64,000 nucleotides of DNA from Streptomyces sp. NBC_01549 (GTDB lineage Bacteria; Actinomycetota; Actinomycetes; Streptomycetales; Streptomycetaceae). The stretch spans positions 1,798,001 through 1,862,000 of the forward strand of contig NZ_JAPEPW010000001.1 of the NCBI RefSeq assembly GCF_026339955.1, given 5' to 3'. This document shows positions 7,810 to 17,315 of this stretch, piece by piece. The position numbers were made by a program, and so were the translations under genes. The notes under the pieces are model-generated. The model had not been told where the DNA came from. It saw nothing but the letters and a program-made list of their open reading frames with translations, and did not search any database. The number at the start of each line of letters is the position of its first letter. Within the stretch, counting starts at the first letter, position 1.

Positions 7810-10800
7810 TCACTTTCCGTAGTACGCGTTGTAGATCGAGACCGTCGACTTGTTGCCCTGCTTGTCGGCGATCTTCGCGTGGAAGGAGATGCCCTTCCCC
7901 TTCGCCGGGTTCTTGACGGTGATCTTGCCGTTCTTGACCTTGAGCATCTTCCAGGTCTGGCCGTAGTCGTACGAGACGTACACGTACAGCGACTTGAGGT
8001 TCTTGCCCGCGGCCGAGCCCTGCACGGAGACCGGGATCGTGACCGTCTTTCCGGCCGCGACCCGGCTGTCGAGGCCGGTGGTGGCGTTGAAGCGGACCGT
8101 GGAGGTGGGCAGCTTCGCGAAGTCGGCCTTCTTGGACTTGAAGGTCCAGCTCACGTCGATCCGCGTGGAGGCCGCGGCGACCTTCACGGTGCGCTTGACC
8201 GAGCTCGTGAGCTTGTAGGTGGCCTCGGCGGCCGGGACCTTGAACTCCTTCAACCCGACGAGCGGGTCGTCGTTCGAGGCGACCTTCGCGCCGTTGCGGT
8301 ACAGCGTCGTCGTCACCGAGGTGTACAGCGAGGAGCCCGGGTGACCGCTCCCGTCGGCGAACAGCGGCAGGTAGCCCGCGATGCTGTTGCCGTCCCGGAA
8401 GACGCCGTAGTCCGCGTTGATCTCCGGACCGAAGACGGCCGTGTTGTACGTCCTCGTGTAGCTCTTGCCCGCCTTGAAGGTCTGCGGGTAGTCGTCCGTG
8501 TAGTAGGCGTCGATGATCGGGGTCCCGGTGGCGTCGACGCCTGCGTCCTGCTCGAGGTCGAACGCCCACTGGACCTTCTCACCGGTCGACACGTACAGCG
8601 TGCGCGAGGACGGCAGCTTCTGGCTGACCCCGACACTCATGCTGTCGTCGTCGGGCAGGAAGCCGTACGCGGTGACCGCGCCCGTCTTGCCGGACGCCGC
8701 GGCCCCGAGGTTCGCCTTCACCTTGGCCAGCTCGCTCGCCTTGTAGTGCTTGACGTGCGCGCCCTGGAGCTTGGTCGTCTTGGTACCGGTGAAGGTGTCG
8801 TACTCGGTGCCCGCGCCCTTGGTCCACTGTCCGGACCAGCTCTGGAAGAGGCCGGAGGAGATCGCCGGGCCGACGTGCGCCACGCGCACGTCCTGGAAGG
8901 AGTCCAGGCCGATGCCGGTGCCGATGCCGGTGGCGTCGTCGAAGAAGTCGACGACTGCCGACAGCGGCTTCGCCCCCGCGTCCGGCACCGTGATGTCGGC
9001 GCCCTTGGCGGTACGGGCGTCGAGGGTCACCGTGGTGTTCTTGGTGACGCTCAGACGGGGCTGGACCAGCCAGTCGACCCCGCCCTTCGCCTCTACCAGG
9101 TCCTTCACGGAAAGGGAGTTGAGCACGTACTTGCCCTTGGGGACGCGCAGGGTCGCGGTGTCGGCCGTGCTCTGCGACGTGTAGTCCCGGGCCTCGCCGA
9201 GGCCGGAGTAGCCCTCCAGGTCGGTGAGGTGCGTGGGCGTCTCACCGGCACGGTTGACGTACTTGAAGGTGACGTCGTACGACTCCACCTCGCGCTCGAC
9301 CGCGACGGCCGTGCGCACGGCCTGACCGCCGCCGCTCGCCGTCACGTACGCCGAGTACGCGCCGTCGAGGGTGCCGCCGAGCTTCGTGTTCGCGGTGACG
9401 TCGACGTAGGCCTTGCCGCCCGCCGGGACGGTGACCGTCTTGGCGCCGAGCGCGAAGAAGCCCGCCGGAGCCGCCTGGCCCTTGGGGTCGGTCGCGGAGA
9501 TCGCCAGGGTCAGCGTGACGTCCGTCGTACCGAGGTTGCGGTACGTCAGCTGCTTGGTCGTCGCCGTGTCGTCGGTGTGCGGCCACTGCGCGATCCCGAA
9601 GCTCACCGACGACGGGTCGGCGATCACGGTCTGCTTGATCGCCTTGTCGACGGCGATCCGGCCCGAACCCTGCTGGAACGGCGTGTACTTGCCGCCCTTC
9701 GCGGAGCCCGTCAGCGCACCCTTGAGCTCGGTGTACGTCCAGTCCGGGTGTTCCTGCTTGAGGATCGCCGCGGCGCCCGCGACATGCGGGGTCGCCATCG
9801 ACGTACCGGAGATGGTCAGGTAGCCCGCGGGCTTCTCACCGACCTCCTGGTCGATGACACTGCCCGGAGCCGCAGCCGCCGTGATGTCCACGCCGGGCGC
9901 GGTGACGTCCGGCTTGATGCTGCCGTCGCCGACGCGCGGGCCGGTGCTGGAGAAGTCCGCCAGCTTGTCGTTGTCGTCGACCGCGCCGACCGTGAGCGCG
10001 GCGTCCGCGCTGCCGGGCGAGCCGATCGACTCGGGGCCCTCGTTGCCCGCCGCGATCGCGAAGAGGATGCCCTTCTCGGCCGAGAGCTTGTTGACCTCGG
10101 CCTCCAACGGGTCGACGTCGGGGGTGTCCTGGCCGCCCAGGCTCAGGTTCACGATGTCGGCGCCCTGCTCGGCCGCCCACTCCATGCCCGCGAGGATGCC
10201 CGAGTCATCACCGCTGCCGGTGTCGTCGAGGACCTTGCCGTTGAGGATCTTCGCGCCGGGCGCGACACCCTTGTACTTGCCGCCCGATTTGGCGCCGGTG
10301 CCCGCCGCGATGGACGCGACGTGCGTGCCGTGGCCGAAGTGGTCGGTGGCGTCGGCGGCGGCGGAGAAGTTCTTGGACTCGATCACCTGGGTCTTGAGGT
10401 CCGGGTGGCTCGCGTCGACACCGGTGTCCAGGACGGCGATCTTGACGCCCTTGCCGTCGTATCCGGCCGCCCACGCGGTGGGGGCGCCGATCTGCGGCAC
10501 GGACTTGTCGAGGCTCGCCTTGCGGACGCCGTCCAGCCAGACGTGCGCGATGCCGGAGGCCGTCTTCCCGTCGTCGGTGACCGCGGACCACAGCTCGGCC
10601 GCGTCCCGCTGCGGCGTCTGCACCGCGTCCGCGTTCAGGGCCTTCAGGCTCCTGCGGAGCGTGCCGGCCTCACGGACGTCGGCCTTGGCGGCCGCCGCGG
10701 TTCCCCGGTAGCCGACGATCACCTTCAGGCCCCGCTGCTGGGACTTGCGGACCGCCGCCTTGTTGAGCTCGGTGACATCGAACAGTCGGCGGTCGAGCTT

Positions 10801-11124
10801 GCCGTCGGCTATCAGCGCCTGCGCGTCGGCCGGCACCACCAGGGTGTGGCCGTCGGCCTTGCGTATCTGCACGGGTACGTGCTCACGGCCCTTGGCCCGC
10901 TCGAAGCCGACGACGCGCCCCTTGGCGTCGACGACCACCCGGTCACCGGTGATCAGGGTGATGCGGTGCTTGGCCGTGATCCCGGCGGCTTTCCCCGCCG
11001 CGGAGACACCCCCCGTGCGCTGCTCCGCCCGCGCCGACGCCGGGCTGGTCATTCCCGCCGCCAGCGCCACGGACGCCGCTACGGCGACGCTCGCAGCGCA
11101 CGCTCTCTTCACTTGTCTGCGCAA
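7810..11124 (-). CDS. secreted subtilisin-like serine protease (S8), about 1,100 aa
   Basis: Large exported peptidase. A signal peptide (residues 1-32, VKRACAAS... to ...ASARA) is followed by a prosegment and then the S8 domain with the full triad: Asp233 (AVLDTGVD), His265 (HGHGTHVAS region) and Ser442 (SGTSMATPHVAG), plus oxyanion Asn361 (AAGNEGP). About 640 C-terminal residues form beta-rich, Ig/FN3-like domains and end without a sorting signal. Start is either TTG 11124, with GGGGGAG very close, or GTG 11112, with the same site rather far; both keep the signal peptide. A hairpin terminator follows at 7737-7768. Substrates unknown; bulk extracellular proteolysis is likely. Confidence 0.93.
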   Translation of the reverse strand: MRRQVKRACAASVAVAASVALAAGMTSPASARAEQRTGGVSAAGKAAGITAKHRITLITGDRVVVDAKGRVVGFERAKGREHVPVQIRKADGHTLVVPADAQALIADGKLDRRLFDVTELNKAAVRKSQQRGLKVIVGYRGTAAAAKADVREAGTLRRSLKALNADAVQTPQRDAAELWSAVTDDGKTASGIAHVWLDGVRKASLDKSVPQIGAPTAWAAGYDGKGVKIAVLDTGVDASHPDLKTQVIESKNFSAAADATDHFGHGTHVASIAAGTGAKSGGKYKGVAPGAKILNGKVLDDTGSGDDSGILAGMEWAAEQGADIVNLSLGGQDTPDVDPLEAEVNKLSAEKGILFAIAAGNEGPESIGSPGSADAALTVGAVDDNDKLADFSSTGPRVGDGSIKPDVTAPGVDITAAAAPGSVIDQEVGEKPAGYLTISGTSMATPHVAGAAAILKQEHPDWTYTELKGALTGSAKGGKYTPFQQGSGRIAVDKAIKQTVIADPSSVSFGIAQWPHTDDTATTKQLTYRNLGTTDVTLTLAISATDPKGQAAPAGFFALGAKTVTVPAGGKAYVDVTANTKLGGTLDGAYSAYVTASGGGQAVRTAVAVEREVESYDVTFKYVNRAGETPTHLTDLEGYSGLGEARDYTSQSTADTATLRVPKGKYVLNSLSVKDLVEAKGGVDWLVQPRLSVTKNTTVTLDARTAKGADITVPDAGAKPLSAVVDFFDDATGIGTGIGLDSFQDVRVAHVGPAISSGLFQSWSGQWTKGAGTEYDTFTGTKTTKLQGAHVKHYKASELAKVKANLGAAASGKTGAVTAYGFLPDDDSMSVGVSQKLPSSRTLYVSTGEKVQWAFDLEQDAGVDATGTPIIDAYYTDDYPQTFKAGKSYTRTYNTAVFGPEINADYGVFRDGNSIAGYLPLFADGSGHPGSSLYTSVTTTLYRNGAKVASNDDPLVGLKEFKVPAAEATYKLTSSVKRTVKVAAASTRIDVSWTFKSKKADFAKLPTSTVRFNATTGLDSRVAAGKTVTIPVSVQGSAAGKNLKSLYVYVSYDYGQTWKMLKVKNGKITVKNPAKGKGISFHAKIADKQGNKSTVSIYNAYYGK

Positions 11125-11199
11125 GTCTCCCCCTGGAGATCAGGTCCGGACGAATCCCCGTTCATCCGGTCGGGGGAAGTCTCGTACGCATGCACGTAC

Positions 11200-11232
11200 A
11201 CCCCCCGGAATACGCAAGTATGCCCGGGGGGT
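11200..11232 (-). terminator. hairpin between ABC ATPase and protease genes
   Basis: ACCCCCCGG pairs with CCGGGGGGT over a 15-nt loop, 83 nt downstream of the ABC ATPase stop and 76 nt before the protease start. It likely ends the exporter transcript; a role in the protease leader is possible. Confidence 0.5.
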
Positions 11233-11314
11233 GATCGCCCCTCAATAGCGGGGTGAGGGTGAAGAGTTGACGGAGTTGTTTCGCTAAGACCCCACACGCT
11301 CCTTTTGTGCCTCT

Positions 11315-11998
<684 letters not shown>

Positions 11999-12086
11999 GG
12001 TGCAACTCCTGGATGAGGTGAAGGGGGTGCCCGGTACAGCGGGCGACAGCGGGCACCCCCCTTGAGGGGGCGGGGCCCAGGGGCTG

Positions 12087-12270
12087 GGGCCTGTCTTTTG
12101 GATCAGGCCGCTTCGGGAAACGGCGCCTGATCGGCACCGGTGAGCGGGGTCTGGTGCGTGCAGCTGCAAGGCGGAGGAGGAAGTCATGGCGGAGCCATGG
12201 CGACCGACGACAACGCCGCAGATGCGCGTGCCAGACCCCGCGGCCCAGGCCTGATCCAAAAGACAGACCC
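12087..12270. repeat. 184-bp inverted-repeat element, copy B
   Basis: Termini 12087-12109 and 12248-12270 are inverted copies at 22 of 23 positions (GGCCTGATCCAAAAGACA core). Inner arms GCGGGGTCTGGTGCG and GCGTGCCAGACCCCGC also pair, so the whole element is one extended hairpin. It shares a 17-mer and several blocks with copy A at 4293-4550. It sits between the permease stop and the ATPase start of one ABC exporter, so the transcript must pass through it. Confidence 0.75.
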
Positions 12271-12276
12271 AAGGGC

Positions 12277-13752
12277 CTATTCGACGCGACGCAGGGCGTC
12301 CGCGGGGCGCAGCCGGGAGGCGCGCCAGCCGCCGAACGCCCCGGCGATCAGACCACCGGTGACGGCGAGGGCCACCGCGCCGACGATGGTGCCGAGGCTG
12401 ACGGGCGCGGTGAGCGTGACGTCGAGGGCCTTGGCCGCGGCCTGCCGGCCGGGACCGCCGAAGCCGCCACCGCCACCGAAGCCGCCACCGCCGCCCTGGC
12501 CTCCGCCGCCGCCCGAACCGCCCACCTGCGCCTGCAGGGTGGGGCTGATCTCGGTGACGATGTAGGCGCCCGCGAGGCCGATCGCGATACCGAGGGCGCC
12601 GCCGACCAGACCGTTGACCATGGCCTCACCGACGACCTGCCGGGTCACCCGGCCCGACTTCCAGCCGAGCGCCTTGAGGGTGCCGAACTCACGCACGCGC
12701 CGGGAGACGGCCGAGGAGGTGAGCAGACCGGCGACCAGGAACGCGGCCACGAGCACCGCGATGGACAGCCACTTGCCGACGTTGGAGGCGAGGCTGGAGG
12801 CGGTGGAGAGGGAGCCGGAGACGGTGGACGCGAGGTCGGCCGAGGTGGTGACCGTCGTCCCCGAGATGTTCTTCTGGATGGTGCTCTTCACGCTGGAGAT
12901 CTGCTGCGAGTCCGACGCCTTGACGTAGATCGTGGTGACCTTGTCCTTGGAGCCGCTGAGCGTCTGCGCCTGCTTGAGCGGGATGTAGAGGTTGGCCGCC
13001 GCGTCACCGCTGTCGGGCGTGGCGATACCGATCACCTTGTACTTGACGCTCTTGACGGTGACGGTGGAACCGACCTTGAGCTTCTGCTCCTTGGCGTACG
13101 AGACGTCGGCGACGACCACCTTGGCGTCGGTCTCGGACGTCTTGAACGTACGGCCGCTGGTGATCTTCGAGGAGGTCAGCGGGCCGAGGTCGGGCTTGGT
13201 GACGTCGGTGCCGTACACCGAGTAGTTGTTGACGTCGAAGTTGGCGCCGCCGCCCTCGACACGGCCCTGCGGGGACTGCTGGGCGTTCGGGCGCCCGCCG
13301 CCCTGGCCGGTGCCACCGCTCTGGTTCTGCTGGAACTGACCCCGTGTGAACTGGCCGTTGATCTTGATGACCTGGAGGCTCAGCCCGCCGACGGAGTCCG
13401 CGACGCCCTTCTGGGAGTCGACCTTGGTGACCGTGGAGGAGGCCAGGGTCTGGAAGCCCTGCACCATGACGCGGTCGCTGCTCTGCTCCTTGGTGGAGCC
13501 GTTGTCGTTCGCGTCGAAGTTGAAGCGCGGACGCTGGCTGGTGCTCGTCGCCGGCGCCGCCGCCTTGGTGACGGTCATGTCCGTACCCAGTCCGTACAGC
13601 GACTGGAGGACCTTGCCCTGCGCCTTCTCCATGCCGGACGACACGGAGCTGACCACGATGACCAGGGCGATGCCCAGGGCGAGTCCGGAGGCGACGACGA
13701 GCGCCGCCTTCCTGCGGCGGCGCAGTTCGCGCCTCAGGTAGGTGAAGAACAT
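12277..13752 (-). CDS. MacB/FtsX-fold ABC transporter permease
   Basis: Membrane subunit of an ABC exporter or mechanotransmission complex, 491 residues. One N-terminal membrane helix (AALVVASGLALGIALVIVVSS), a large extracellular MacB_PCD-like domain (about residues 45-330), then three C-terminal helices with the FtsX motif RVREFGTLKALGWKSGRVTRQVVGEA. A run of Gly interrupted by Gln/Phe (about residues 415-438) forms the last external loop, longer than usual. Start ATG 13752. It precedes the ATPase gene on the same strand. Substrate unknown. Confidence 0.93.
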   Translation of the reverse strand: MFFTYLRRELRRRRKAALVVASGLALGIALVIVVSSVSSGMEKAQGKVLQSLYGLGTDMTVTKAAAPATSTSQRPRFNFDANDNGSTKEQSSDRVMVQGFQTLASSTVTKVDSQKGVADSVGGLSLQVIKINGQFTRGQFQQNQSGGTGQGGGRPNAQQSPQGRVEGGGANFDVNNYSVYGTDVTKPDLGPLTSSKITSGRTFKTSETDAKVVVADVSYAKEQKLKVGSTVTVKSVKYKVIGIATPDSGDAAANLYIPLKQAQTLSGSKDKVTTIYVKASDSQQISSVKSTIQKNISGTTVTTSADLASTVSGSLSTASSLASNVGKWLSIAVLVAAFLVAGLLTSSAVSRRVREFGTLKALGWKSGRVTRQVVGEAMVNGLVGGALGIAIGLAGAYIVTEISPTLQAQVGGSGGGGGQGGGGGFGGGGGFGGPGRQAAAKALDVTLTAPVSLGTIVGAVALAVTGGLIAGAFGGWRASRLRPADALRRVE

Positions 13753-13876
13753 GGCGGAAAGCTAGGTACGGCGCGTGATGGAGGGATAAGCCCCGCATAA
13801 GAGAAGGATGAGAAGACTGTGGCGGCCCAGGAATTCACCTGTGGGCCGCCGAGGAATCCTGTGCACCCGCCAAGGC

Positions 13877-13912
13877 CGACGGCCCGCACCCCTGGCGGGG
13901 TGCGGGCCGTCG
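13877..13912 (-). terminator. terminator of the L,D-transpeptidase gene
   Basis: Perfect 16-bp stem (CGACGGCCCGCACCCC) with a 4-nt TGGC loop, 131 nt downstream of the transpeptidase stop. Together with the tandem repeat just after it, this accounts for the 290-bp gap 13753-14043, which also holds the exporter promoter. Confidence 0.75.
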
Positions 13913-13920
13913 TACTGAGC

Positions 13921-13956
13921 AGCCGTCACGTTCGAACGAGCCGTCACGTTCGAACG
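13921..13956. repeat. exact 18-bp tandem duplication
   Basis: AGCCGTCACGTTCGAACG occurs twice back to back. Each unit contains the 10-bp palindrome CGTTCGAACG, so the pair resembles two adjacent operator sites. It lies about 170 bp upstream of the ABC permease start. Confidence 0.6.
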
Positions 13957-14043
13957 ACGAAGACCGCAACCATCAATTGAGGAACCACTATGGCGAGCAA
14001 CCACGTCCGCGAAAGCGGCGGCGGTTTAGCCGCAAAGGCGAGC

Positions 14044-15294
14044 CTAGGCGGCCGAGCCGGCCTTCCAGGCGGACCAGCTCAGGTTCCAGCCGTTGAGGCC
14101 GTTGTCCGGGGCGATGACCCTGTCGCCGGTGTTCTTGACGACCACGACGTCACCGATCAGCGAGTGGTTGTAGAACCAGGCCGCGGGCGTGTTCGGGTCG
14201 CCGGCACCCTTGGTGTCCGACAGACCCACACAGCCGTGGCTGGTGTTCACCGCACCGAAGATGGACTTCGCGCCCCAGTAGTTGCCGTGGATGAAGGTGC
14301 CGGAGTTCGACAGACGCATGGCGTGCGGCACGTCCTTGATGTCGTACTCGCCCTTGCCGTCGGTCTTCGTGAAGCCGACCGTCGAACCGTTCATCCGGGT
14401 CTCCTTGAACTTCTCGGAGATCACCATCTGACCCTGGTACGTCTTGTGCTCCGGGGAACCCGAGGAGATCGGGATCGTCTTGATCGTCTTGCCGTCCTGG
14501 GTGACCTTCATGGTCTTGGTCTGGGCGTCGACGATCGAGACCTGGTTGCGGCCGATCTTGAAGGTGACCGTCTTCTGCTGCACGCCGTAGACACCGCTCG
14601 CGCCCTGGACGCCGTCCAGGTTGAGCTTGAGGGTGACGGTGGAGCCGCCGGTCCAGTAGTTCTCGGGACGGAAGTCGAGACGGTTGGCGTTGAACCAGTG
14701 GCCGACGACCTCCTGGCCGCTGCTGGAGGAGACGGTGATCCCCTTCTGCACGGCGGCCTTGTTCGTGATCGCCTTGTTGAAGTTGATCGAGACCGGCATG
14801 CCGACGCCGACCGTGGAGCCGTCCTCCGGCGTGAAGTTGCCTATGAAGCTGTTGGCCTGGGAGACCGTGGTGAACGAAGCGTTCTCGTGGGCGACGAGGC
14901 CCGCGGAGTCGGTGGCCTCGGCGGCGACCTTGTACGTGGTGGCGCGCTCGAGCTGGGCCGCGGGCTTCCAGCTCTTCTTGTCGGCGGATATCTGACCGGA
15001 GACGGGCGTGCCCGACTCGGTCGTCATGGTGACGGCCTGGAGCGTGCCCTTGCTCACGGTGACCGCTGCGGCGTTGTTGATGGAGGCGTTGTCGGAACCG
15101 TCCGCGGGCGTGATCTTGATCTGTGCCTGGGAGCTCTTCTTGGCCGCCGCCGCGTCGGCCTGGGCCTGCGAGGTCTCGCCGTCCGAGGCACTGGCCCTGC
15201 TGCCGTCCCCACTGCTGCACGCAGAGAGCACCAGCACTCCGCCGAGCAGTGCGGACGCGGCCATCAGTCGCTTGCGCCGCTTACTGTCCGTCAT
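14044..15294 (-). CDS. L,D-transpeptidase lipoprotein (YkuD)
   Basis: Cell-wall enzyme making 3-3 peptidoglycan cross-links. 416 residues: signal with lipobox LSAC (Cys26), a Ser/Ala-rich linker, two Ig-like domains (about 55-240) and the YkuD catalytic domain ending in SHGCVGL with His353 and Cys355; HGNYWG upstream is also conserved. The short C-terminal tail (NGWNLSWSAWKAG) is typical of mycobacterial-type Ldt proteins. ATG 15294 is chosen because GGAG lies 9 nt upstream; ATG 15309 would put that site inside the gene. Confidence 0.94.
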   Translation of the reverse strand: MTDSKRRKRLMAASALLGGVLVLSACSSGDGSRASASDGETSQAQADAAAAKKSSQAQIKITPADGSDNASINNAAAVTVSKGTLQAVTMTTESGTPVSGQISADKKSWKPAAQLERATTYKVAAEATDSAGLVAHENASFTTVSQANSFIGNFTPEDGSTVGVGMPVSINFNKAITNKAAVQKGITVSSSSGQEVVGHWFNANRLDFRPENYWTGGSTVTLKLNLDGVQGASGVYGVQQKTVTFKIGRNQVSIVDAQTKTMKVTQDGKTIKTIPISSGSPEHKTYQGQMVISEKFKETRMNGSTVGFTKTDGKGEYDIKDVPHAMRLSNSGTFIHGNYWGAKSIFGAVNTSHGCVGLSDTKGAGDPNTPAAWFYNHSLIGDVVVVKNTGDRVIAPDNGLNGWNLSWSAWKAGSAA

Positions 15295-15528
15295 CACACG
15301 CTTCTCCATCGTCGCCGAATCACCTGGAACCACATGAGCCCCGTAAGAACCCTCAACGCTACGACCGGTTCGTCCCGTTCCACATACTTCTGATATGTGG
15401 GTCACACCGCGTCGATCCACAGCGTCAACCGAATCGACCGGAGCCGCCGGACCCCGATCGAGTGGTACCGACAGCCGGACCGGAATCACTGGTGCGGAGG
15501 TGGTCGGTGCGTCGTCAGAGACGACAGA

Positions 15529-15556
15529 ACCCCGGGCGGCGGTTGCCACCCGGGGT
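15529..15556 (-). terminator. hairpin after the acidic small-protein gene
   Basis: ACCCCGGGCGG pairs with CCACCCGGGGT (one G-T pair), 21 nt downstream of the stop at 15577. The remaining gap up to the transpeptidase start shows only promoter space. Confidence 0.6.
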
Positions 15557-15576
15557 CACGTTTTCCCCAAGAGGCC

Positions 15577-15924
15577 TCAGCCGACTCCGACTTCCTCGTC
15601 GTCATCCTCGTCGCCATCATCCTCGTCGAGGTCCCATTCCGGCGAATCGGGGTCGTAGTCGATCGGCTCACTGCTCCAGGAAGCCTGCGCGAGGTCGACC
15701 CCGGGCACCTCGCTGACCAGGTCGAACGGGTCGACGAGATAGGCGAGGGCCTCCGCAGTGTCTTCCGTCACTGCGTTCTCCGCATGGGCCCGCTCGTCGG
15801 CCGGCATGCCGGAGTCGTCCGCGATCCGACGCAGCGCGGCCTTGGAGACGGCGTCCGCGTCGTCGACTTCCAGTACCAGATCCACGCGAAGCCGGACAAA
15901 TCGTGATGTCTCAGGAGTGCTCAT
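15577..15924 (-). CDS. conserved acidic small protein of unknown function
   Basis: 115 residues, not assigned to a function. The N-terminal half (SRFVRLRVDLVLEVDDADAV to about residue 75) is regular and probably folded; the last 30 residues are almost entirely Asp/Glu. ATG 15924 has no ribosome site but lies 7 nt after TACGCT, a good -10 box, so a leaderless transcript is likely. It is divergent from a cell-wall-anchored protein gene. Confidence 0.75.
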   Translation of the reverse strand: MSTPETSRFVRLRVDLVLEVDDADAVSKAALRRIADDSGMPADERAHAENAVTEDTAEALAYLVDPFDLVSEVPGVDLAQASWSSEPIDYDPDSPEWDLDEDDGDEDDDEEVGVG

Positions 15925-16034
15925 GAGACGGAGCGTACGGCCCGTGGCTCTCACGACTTTCCCACGACCCGCGCCTTTCATTAGCATCGGCCCACACGGC
16001 CAATTCGCCAGCGCCACAAGGGGATCGATATTAC

Positions 16035-16415
16035 GTGTCCGCCGCTCGTCGCTCGTTGCTGACCGCCACCGCAGCGGGAACCCTTCTGGGGGCCCTGTGG
16101 TTCGTCCCGTCCGCCAACGCGACTCCGGAAAAGCCTGTTCAGGCCGGCACCATGTCGACGAACACCACGTCGAGAACCGCGGTGCAGGCCTCCACGGAGT
16201 CGAGCGACACCCAGTCGGGCGCCGCCGATTCGAGCGACGCCGCAGCGAACGACACGGGGTCCGACGACACCGCGTCCAACGACAGCGGGACCCGGCTCGC
16301 CGACACCGGAAGCGTCAACACGACGCCGTACGTCGTCGGCGGAACCCTTTTCCTCGGCCTCGGCGCCGGCTTTGTGACCTACTCGGTGCGCCGGGAGCGC
16401 GCGGCGGCCTTCTGA
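16035..16415 (+). CDS. small LAXTG-anchored surface protein
   Basis: 126-residue secreted protein. Signal peptide to about residue 29 (VPSANAT), then a Ser/Thr/Asp-rich stalk (36-86), then a sorting signal: LADTG at 88-92, a hydrophobic helix and a final RRERAAAF. LAXTG is the motif used by class E sortases of actinobacteria, so covalent attachment to peptidoglycan is expected. GTG 16035 with AAGGGGA about 10 nt upstream. No sortase gene is in the window. Likely a low-complexity surface stalk protein. Confidence 0.8.
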   Translation: MSAARRSLLTATAAGTLLGALWFVPSANATPEKPVQAGTMSTNTTSRTAVQASTESSDTQSGAADSSDAAANDTGSDDTASNDSGTRLADTGSVNTTPYVVGGTLFLGLGAGFVTYSVRRERAAAF

Positions 16416-16452
16416 GCGCGACGCTCCGGCCCGGAAACCCCACGGGATACCC

Positions 16453-17190
16453 ATGCGAGACCTGACCGAGCTGACTGATGTCGAGGAGCCGGCGTGGCCG
16501 CTCCTCTCCGAGGCGATCTCCAACAGCAGGGTGTCCATGGATGTGCTGCCGGTGGACCCGGCGCAGGCCCGTGGATCCCTGCTGCAGCTGCAACTCACCG
16601 CGCGCTCCTGGCTCGGCTCCTTCGTGCTCAACTGCGGCGGGGTGCTGCTGGACAGCGGCTGGCTGCGCATCTACGGCAGCCCCGACGACGACGCGCCTCC
16701 GGGGACGCCGAGCTTCGCCGAGGTCAACGACATCCCCGAGCGGTTCGACCCGGCGTGGCAGCCGGAGGCCGGGCTGGTCGTCGCCCATGACGTCCTCGGC
16801 GGGGTCTTCGTGGTCAACGGATCCGACCCCGCACAGGCGAACCGCCCCGGCGGTCCCGGCGAGGTGCTGTACTTCGCGCCGGACTCCCTGCGCTGGGACG
16901 CACTCGGCGTGGGCTACGGGCCTTGGCTCAGCTGGATGATGGACGGCGCCCCGGAGCAGTTCTACGACACCCTGCGCTGGCCCGGCTGGCGCGCCGAGAC
17001 GGGGCCCCTGCCGGGATCCCACGGGATCACCTTCGCCCCGGTCCTGTGGACGGCCGCCAACCGCCGCGACCTGCCCGCGGCCCGCCGCCGCGCCGTCCAC
17101 ATGTCGGACCTCATGGACCTCCACCGGGGCACCGGCCTGGAGCTCGACAAGATCGACCCGGGCTTCCTGGGCAACTTCGACGACTACTGA
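16453..17190 (+). CDS. DUF2625 family protein
   Basis: 245-residue cytosolic protein matching DUF2625 by its plan: AWPLLSEAI near the start, GSFVLNCGGVLLDSGWLRIYGSP, FAEVNDIP, then VAHDVLGGVFVVNGSD and YFAPDSLRW, and a WPGWRAE region. The arrangement resembles the SMI1/KNR4-like and immunity-type folds, but no toxin partner is present. Follows the LAXTG gene by 37 bp and may share its transcript; a very strong palindromic terminator follows. Confidence 0.8.
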   Translation: MRDLTELTDVEEPAWPLLSEAISNSRVSMDVLPVDPAQARGSLLQLQLTARSWLGSFVLNCGGVLLDSGWLRIYGSPDDDAPPGTPSFAEVNDIPERFDPAWQPEAGLVVAHDVLGGVFVVNGSDPAQANRPGGPGEVLYFAPDSLRWDALGVGYGPWLSWMMDGAPEQFYDTLRWPGWRAETGPLPGSHGITFAPVLWTAANRRDLPAARRRAVHMSDLMDLHRGTGLELDKIDPGFLGNFDDY

Positions 17191-17197
17191 GAAGTTC

Positions 17198-17245
17198 CGC
17201 GCCCCTGGGGAGTGCGCCCCCGGGGGCGCACTCCCCAGGGGCGCG
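17198..17245. terminator. perfect 48-bp palindrome, terminator
   Basis: Two exact 24-nt arms (17198-17221 and 17222-17245) with no spacer, starting 7 nt after the DUF2625 stop. On the other side is the 3-prime end of the convergent DEAD-box helicase. It acts for both directions. Confidence 0.8.
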
Positions 17246-17253
17246 AGGCCGTC

Positions 17254-17293
17254 ACATATGCGGCTCCGCCGCGTGGGCGCGACCAGCCCCCAC
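17254..17293. repeat. 40-bp intergenic repeat, inverted copy at 55682-55721
   Basis: The 40 bases are an exact inverted match to 55682-55721, 38 kb away, and contain GCGCGACCAGCCCCCAC, the core of the GC-rich intergenic family. Lies in the short gap after a convergent gene pair, as the other copies do. Confidence 0.75.
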
Positions 17294-17315
17294 CGGCCCG
17301 CAGACGCGATCCGAG

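Noticed and set aside
7534..11256. A 1,240-codon plus-strand frame
   Set aside because: Antisense to the subtilase, whose signal peptide, triad and codon use are convincing; the plus frame is Val/Arg/Asp-rich noise.
13980..14043. ATG at 13990 reading into the transpeptidase region
   Set aside because: The frame is antisense to the transpeptidase and has no function.
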